This document shows, piece after piece, positions 58,701 to 64,000 of a DNA stretch of 64,000 bases. Under the pieces are notes generated by a model. It saw only the letters and a list, made by a program, of their open reading frames with translations. It was not told where the DNA came from and did not search any database. This DNA comes from Torreya grandis (taxonomy: Eukaryota > Streptophyta > Pinopsida > Cupressales > Taxaceae): positions 426,501 through 490,500 of the forward strand of contig JARHVA010008357.1 in assembly GCA_037957365.1 (NCBI GenBank), written 5' to 3'. Position numbers and translations under genes: made by a program. The stretch's first letter is position 1, and each line of letters opens with the position of its first letter.

Positions 58701-59790
58701 TCTTTCATGGACCCAAACATGATAATATTATGTGCATCTTGACCTCTTTAACCAGTGGTGGATATGAATTCATGGATTCATTACCTCACACCCTAGGGTG
58801 CTTATAAATGTATTTTAGTATATTTTTACTACTCACCATAGTCAAAAAACTTCACAATGGGATTCATATTTGAATATACAATCTCACAAAGCCACTAGTC
58901 ACATTGCTTCCATTTTTCATCAACATGTTGGATGCATAGATAAAATTCTTGACAATAAGGGTAAGTATAGGCATAATAATAAACATAACCTAAACCATTT
59001 ACACCATCATTATAACCAAATATAATAAATAAGAAGATCCAACTCATAGAGTATCACTACAATCAAATAATAAGACTCGTAGTGCAAACATATGATTGAG
59101 TGATAATATCATGTCAAATATTATCATAGAATATGATCTATCATAATTTGGGGTCACTATAGAGGAGGTATATAAATCCATGTTGGAATATATTGGCAGT
59201 GATACTTATGATGAGGAGGTGGAGAGTTTTTTTCCTTTTGGAAAGTAGTGCACACCTGCTAGTTGTGCAATAATCTGATACCTGTAATTTTAGTTGAGAT
59301 AACCAAACCTCCAAAGTAAATCATTATGTACAATAATCTGATAACTATAATTTTAGTTGAGATAACCAAACCTCTATAGTACATTATTATGTACAATCAC
59401 AAATAAGGAATAAATAAAATAAATAATATCATCAATTTTACAATAAGGAGCATTAAGCTTCGAATTCTCAACTATAGTGATGATACCACTAACAACAACT
59501 AAATAAAAAATGGGGATGAAACAAGAAACAAAATAGCATGTTAATCCCCAATATCCACTCACACATATAACTTTATCTCACTAAAATTTAATAACATATA
59601 TTATAGTTGTAAAAAACATGAGAACATTTGTCATGGTGCAAGATGTTTCAAAGGAATAATTGGTAGAAGAACAAGTAGTAAAGTAGAAAACAACTATATA
59701 GACCCACAAGTATAATTTAAAATAATCAAACTCTTGTTTCACATGATTATAAAATATGAAGGTAACTATGCATAGATTGGTTGTTTCGCC
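58701..59790 (+). other. Less readable middle of the unassigned ORF region
   Basis: Only short coherent pieces, for example TIEEVYKSMLEYIGSDTYD then EEVESFFPFGK at about 59160-59250. It contains the tandem duplication at 59268-59393. Confidence 0.3.
59268..59393. repeat. Tandem duplication, 2 x 63 bp
   Basis: Units 59268-59330 and 59331-59393 both start CAATAATCTGATA and contain TTTTAGTTGAGATAACCAAA; a few substitutions separate them. Confidence 0.85.
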
Positions 59791-59799
59791 ATTCCCTTC

Positions 59800-60720
59800 T
59801 TCTTATCCATAACATTCCCCACTTCCTTCTCCACCATCTTCACCCCATTCACCATCATTTTCCCCATATTCCCCTATGATACCCTATGTTCCATGTATTA
59901 GTGAGTCTATGTTATAATATGTGTAAAAAAAAACCACAAAACATCAATATTCAACAAAACAACAATAGGATCAATTTCAACCCCAAGTTGACACCTTACA
60001 ATAGCAAGCACAGGGAAGTATAAAGGTAGAATAAGAGGTTATAAAGGAAAAATATGAAATTAAAAAGGTCAAGAAGGATAAGGCCAAAATGGAATAAGAA
60101 GAGAATAATATTAAATAAGAATATGAGAGGTATAATAAGTAATAATCTTAAAAGAGAAATAAATAATAGTAGTAAGCTATGTAAAATAAGAAGGAACAAG
60201 AAGAAAAGGAGGAGCAAGAGGCACAACAAAAGAAGGTTAAACTAGCAGTGAATTATGTTGAGAACAAATAAAAAGAGGATCTGTGAAAAAAAGAAGATAA
60301 AAAAAAAAGTTTAGGCTAATGAAACAACTAAGGAAGCTAAGGAAAAAAATAAATAAGACCTGTGTAAGCATGAGGAGTTGAAACATAAAGTTTCAAAAGA
60401 GCAAGCAATGAAGCAGGTTGTAGAGTAAGCTTGACAAATTGAAAAAGATGCAAAGGATAAGTCTATAAAAGAGGTGAAGATGTAGATAGAGGTATATGCC
60501 AAATCATATAAAGAACTAGATAAGAAGAAAAAGGCTCAAATCATAGTAGATACGTATAGGGTTAAACCATAAGAACAAATTATGTAGCAGACAGATGAGG
60601 CAAAGAAGGAAATGGTTCCATAAGTCCAAAAAACTTTTGACACATCAAAAAGATTAAGATCAACCCATGGAGAGGTACAAGAAGAAGCATCAAAATAAAA
60701 ACCATAGTCTTCTAGTATCA
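59800..60720 (+). pseudogene. Unassigned decayed ORF, Pro/Ser-rich plus coiled-coil part
   Basis: The plus strand gives PSSPHSPSFSPYSPMIPYVP, then FQPQVDTLQ, then a long Lys/Glu-rich heptad-like stretch: EVIKEKYEIKKVKKDKAKME, RRNKKKRRSKRHNKR, ETTKEAKEKNK, CKHEELKHKVSKEQAMKQVV, IEKDAKDKSIKEVKM and YAKSYKELDKKKKAQIIVD, then DEAKKEMVP and KTFDTSKRLRSTHGEVQEEA. It is clearly coiled-coil-forming protein sequence with stops. It could be a retrotransposon-borne extra ORF or Gag; no RT is nearby in the same orientation. Minus-strand open frames here (60229-59996, 60502-60311) are Leu- or Ser-rich complements of the Lys/Glu codons. Confidence 0.45.
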
Positions 60721-60889
60721 ATTGATTTTGGTATGTCCAAGAACCACCTCTATGACAAATGACATTCACACTTCTTGTCACTCAAATTTGACAGTAGCTA
60801 GCATCATCATGATCTAGTATGGAACCATTAACCCTAGCCATGAAAATTTAAAAGTCATCACTAAATGTGCCTAAAATAAACTAAGAGAT

Positions 60890-61650
60890 ATATATTGAGT
60901 AATTTTCCACATTTTAATAATTGATTGCATAAAAGGCATCTAAGATGGAGTAGGACAATCTCTAATTGATAGAAGAAAACATAGACTTGCATGAACACAT
61001 AGTCAAGTTTTGTAAAATAATTAGTGATATTTTTCCATCATTGGTGGTTCAAGTTATAGGAGACTAGATGAGTTTTAAGGATAATCAACTCATACATTTT
61101 TGTGTTCACCTCATAAAGGACTAGGTTGTTGCATATAAATTATAACTCAAAGCATAAGGTCAACACTTATGATCTAAAATATAAATAATCTTTGATATCT
61201 TAGAAGAATATGACCAAGTTCTTGACACTACTGTGTAACGAGCCACATAAATTTCTTAGATAAAACTTGATTTGAAACACTAAATTCAAGACACTTGAAT
61301 GATGTGAATCCAAATTTCTCCAAGATAGATAAATCTAAAGTAGCCATAGAGGGTCAAACATCTACACTAGCATATATAGACATAGCACTCAAAGAGTCCC
61401 TTTAATCAAAATACAATGTCATAGAGAGAATGTATACATGGGAAAATGAGATGATCTATAACACATTCACTAGCATATATACACAACAGTTTGTAGATAG
61501 GATGGAGAATATGTCATAATTCATTAAATGCATGGTTGTTCAACATAGGGCCAACATTACTTCCATATAAAATGAAGACATTTAGACCATTATTCAAAGC
61601 CATGTTTATACACATAATATTTTCAAACTTTTATCAATTACTGATGCTTT
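60890..61650 (+). pseudogene. Unassigned decayed ORF, C-terminal part
   Basis: Coherent plus-strand frames: LIEENIDLHEHIVKFCKIIS, DIFPSLVVQVIGD, MSFKDNQLIHFCVHLIKD, VVAYKL, IIFDILEEYDQVLDTTV, then after a frameshift NFSKIDKSKVAIEGQTST, LAYIDIALKESL, KYNVIERMYTWENEMIYNTF, TSIYTQQFVDRMENMS and CMVVQHRANITSI. The helical, charged character continues that of the upstream part. No family recognised. Treated as one decayed gene with 58140-60720 because strand and style match, which is inference. Confidence 0.4.
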
Positions 61651-62485
61651 CTCTCTTGAAATAACCCATCAAGTCTCAATATCTCTGAGTGCACACCTTA
61701 AAGGGTGCACCAGGAAAGGGTTGGGCAAACATTGGTATTTCATAGGATTTTTTTCCCCTATATAACCACTTGTTATCTACACAACCATCTCCTAAAACAC
61801 TTCCCTAAGCTTTGTCTCTTCTCTTCTACACTCATCCAAGATTTAATGCCATCATTAGCCCATTCCTAAGCCTAAAACACTTTTTAATAGTTTACATTAC
61901 ACTGTCAACCCCATTGACCCTGTACTCAAATTGGTAAAACATATTAAGGGGTCTAGGTCGACCCCTGATTAACCTAAACCAAAACCTATTTTATTTTTAT
62001 CACTAGTGATATAGATTCAATAGGGTTGACCCTATCGACTAAACTTTAAAAAAGGTTTAGGCTTAGATTCATCTATATATACACATATATTTCCATCATT
62101 TATGAGAGAATAGAAGAAGAAGAATATTATATTATGCATTTCCTTATCCATTATTCTACTTGAGGAACATAGCTTAGAGTTTCAATACTTTATTTGGAGA
62201 TATGGATCTTATCTTATGGAGAAGTCTTTTAGATGCATAAATAGGTTGTGTATCCTAGATTTAACTTATCTTTGTTATGATTACATACCGCAATAAATTC
62301 TTGCTAAACATCTTGTTCAAGGGAGAGATTGAGGCTCTGCAAGTTTGTCTTCAAAAGTAAGTATTCCTAACTTTATTTATCCTTTGTAAGAGTAGATAAA
62401 TTAAAATTTGTACTTCTCTCCCATGCGTTAGGATTTATTATACATTGAAATGAGTACATATATTTTATACATGTTTACTTTTTAT
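61651..62485. other. Non-coding, promoter-like sequence
   Basis: Contains CCTATATAACCACTTG (about 61757-61772) and CTATATATACACATATAT (about 62072-62089), both plausible plus-strand TATA regions, followed by C-rich leader-like sequence. This layout fits an LTR, but no partner copy is present. Confidence 0.3.
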
Positions 62486-63060
62486 GATTATTACCCCCAC
62501 TTGATGCCACAAGCTTTGGTGAGAACTAGATTATATTTTGATTTAGTTTTCATTTGCTTAGTGAATATGAAAACATAGGACCTAGCTATGGTTGTTTCAT
62601 AATGTTTCTTGACTTGATGCTTTGGAACCCTCTCTAGTGATGTTATTATGGTAATATATCCTTTGGTTAGGTCTAGCAGATCCATCTTGGTTATGACCCT
62701 AAATATCTAATGTATCATAATTGAAAGTGTAAATAGGATTTATCTTCTCTGATCTAGGATTGATTAATAGATCAGTTGCATTTCCCTTTATATATGTTCT
62801 AGTGAACCCAACATGAATCAAACCCTTGTACGTTTTCTTTCATACTTTCATTTTGTCATCATATTATATTTTTCTATTTTTTTATTACTATATCAAACCA
62901 GTCAAAATAGATCTAACATTATGTGTGTAGGTTTAACACATACTCACTCTAAAATTACTATGTTCTATCTATCTAGGTCTTCCCTAAATATATATTACTA
63001 GATCAATCATTTCAACACAATATTCTTTTTGAACCCCATATTTTCATATATAGTTGAAAA
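62486..63060. other. No confident feature
   Basis: A 64-codon minus-strand open frame (62685-62491) reads smoothly (ITSLERVPKHQVKKHYETT, then YVFIFTKQMKTKSKYNLVL) but resembles nothing I know and has no partner. The rest is AT-rich. Confidence 0.3.
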
Positions 63061-63240
63061 AATTGACTATATTCACAATTCTATACTTTTAGCACACATG
63101 TCTATAAATATAGTCAAACCAGTGGACTATATTCATAATTTCTCTTTCAGCATATAAGGTTTTAAAAACTTCATCAAGTCAGTTGACTCAATTAGCATAA
63201 TTTTAAATTAGCATTTGAACATCATAGCATAAAATCTTGC
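63061..63240. repeat. 60-bp tandem repeat, three diverged units
   Basis: Units start at 63061 (AATTGACTATATTCACAATT), 63121 (AGTGGACTATATTCATAATT) and 63181 (AGTTGACTCAATTAGCATAA), each with an AGCA(C/T)A motif about 30 bp in. TTGAC-type motifs recur again at 63365-63480. Confidence 0.6.
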
Positions 63241-64000
63241 AATCTAAACATATTCAATCCCATCAAGGTTCATTTCTTTCTCTCTATTATTTCATTTTTC
63301 ATCTTTTAGTATTATTTTTCACAAATTTTCCATCTATAAAAATACATCCCTGTAGCTAATTGGGTCAACTTGTTCGATCAACATGGTTCTATAGCCTATC
63401 TTTTATCTTAAAGACAAAGTTGACCTATTTGACTATGTTCTTCCATATCTTACTTCTATAGAATAGTAGCGACACAGTCAGCTTTATTCTACATTATTTG
63501 TATACAGTGTCACCTAAACTAACTATGTGCTCTTCTCAATCAAGGAATTAACCTCTATTTACTAGTAATTAATTCACTTCTTATTTTCAATTGTTTGTAT
63601 GCTTAGAGTAATAAACATAGATTAAATAGGTGGTTTTTCAAATTACCATTTTAGTCACACTATTTTTCTCTTTTAAACACACTTCCAAATCACTTGACAT
63701 CCAAAAAGCATTCAACATTTGTCTTATTAAGGTCTACCCACTTGGATTTCATCACCAAGGGGGAATTCAACTTGGTTTTTTAGCCAAGTATAAACACGTA
63801 GTTGATGGTATATATTAGCAAATCACCCAACACCCTTATCGATATAAGATTGTGAAATAAGGGGGTAGGCCCCAATACAAAACCAGTACCATTACCAATA
63901 CATCTTACTTTCAGCATAAACGTCTCAAAACCAACCTTAGATTGATTTTTAGTTCCTCATTACAACTAACTTCCCTATCACATTAAAATTAAACTTCATT
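63241..64000. other. No confident feature
   Basis: AT-rich with no recognisable protein. A purine run ACCAAGGGGGAATTC (about 63753-63767) resembles a polypurine tract on the plus strand, but no LTR edge is evident. Confidence 0.25.

Noticed and set aside
59996..60229. Leu-rich minus-strand open frame resembling membrane segments
   Set aside because: Complement of the Lys/Glu-rich coiled-coil coding strand (AAG/GAA become CTT/TTC); not a membrane protein.
1..64000. Search for host protein genes, tRNA and rRNA genes
   Set aside because: No intact or spliced host gene, tRNA cloverleaf or rRNA segment was recognised by eye; the tRNA-like matches are retrotransposon primer sites.

Overview
The window looks like intergenic DNA from a large seed-plant nuclear genome. 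It is AT-rich, I find no host gene, tRNA or rRNA, and nearly everything recognisable is LTR-retrotransposon sequence at different stages of decay. The slow, stop-codon-dominated decay resembles gymnosperm-type genomes, but I cannot name the species. All coding regions are broken. The scattered stops and the GAA-to-AAA changes at integrase glutamates fit long-term C-to-T deamination of methylated DNA (inference).

Layout. (1) 1-1130: probable LTR fragment with a TATA box. (2) 1131-17999: a minus-strand Ty3/gypsy element with unusually long LTRs. The 5' LTR is 13137-17999 (4.86 kb), the internal region 6863-13136 has the order gag, protease, an extra RNase H, reverse transcriptase, RNase H, integrase, and the partial 3' LTR is 1131-6862. 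The 3' LTR was invaded at 2733-5259 by a small gag-protease element. The other LTR preserves the empty site and a TGAAT duplication flanks the insert. (3) 18000-30100: a gag-protease-only LTR family in which a minus-strand copy (19979-27910) sits inside a plus-strand relative. (4) 30180-33031: a minus-strand Ty1/copia gag-pol whose integrase is removed by what looks like an in-frame deletion.

(5) 34090-42905: a palindrome-like structure. Two inverted arms each carry a GTGATTAGGGATGATGAGGG-type minisatellite, and a decayed Ty3/gypsy protease-RT lies between them. Two LTRs of one family were inserted here as solo LTRs, at 35601-37330 (TSD TTCCT, inside the RT) and 39314-41959 (TSD CAGTG, inside the right minisatellite). 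(6) 44385-54640: a plus-strand Ty3/gypsy element split by a third LTR of that family (45958-51979). That LTR is itself split by a TRIM-like Copia derivative with three LTRs and two short internal regions (46118-49429), flanked by a perfect ACTTC duplication. (7) 55266-57840: a small minus-strand LTR element with 260-270 bp LTRs, a methionine-tRNA-type primer site and no recognisable protein. (8) 58140-61650: a long decayed open frame with a Pro/Ser-rich segment and a Lys/Glu-rich coiled coil that I cannot assign to a family. (9) 61650-64000: AT-rich sequence with TATA-like sites and a 60-bp tandem repeat.

Few genes work together here beyond the gag-pol modules of single elements. The informative part is the nesting order, which the target-site duplications and one preserved empty site make readable. 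The most unusual features are the three-LTR tandem TRIM with its GACGTC palindromes, the minisatellite-armed inverted structure around a retrotransposon fragment, three LTRs of one family within about 16 kb, and the unassigned coiled-coil pseudogene.
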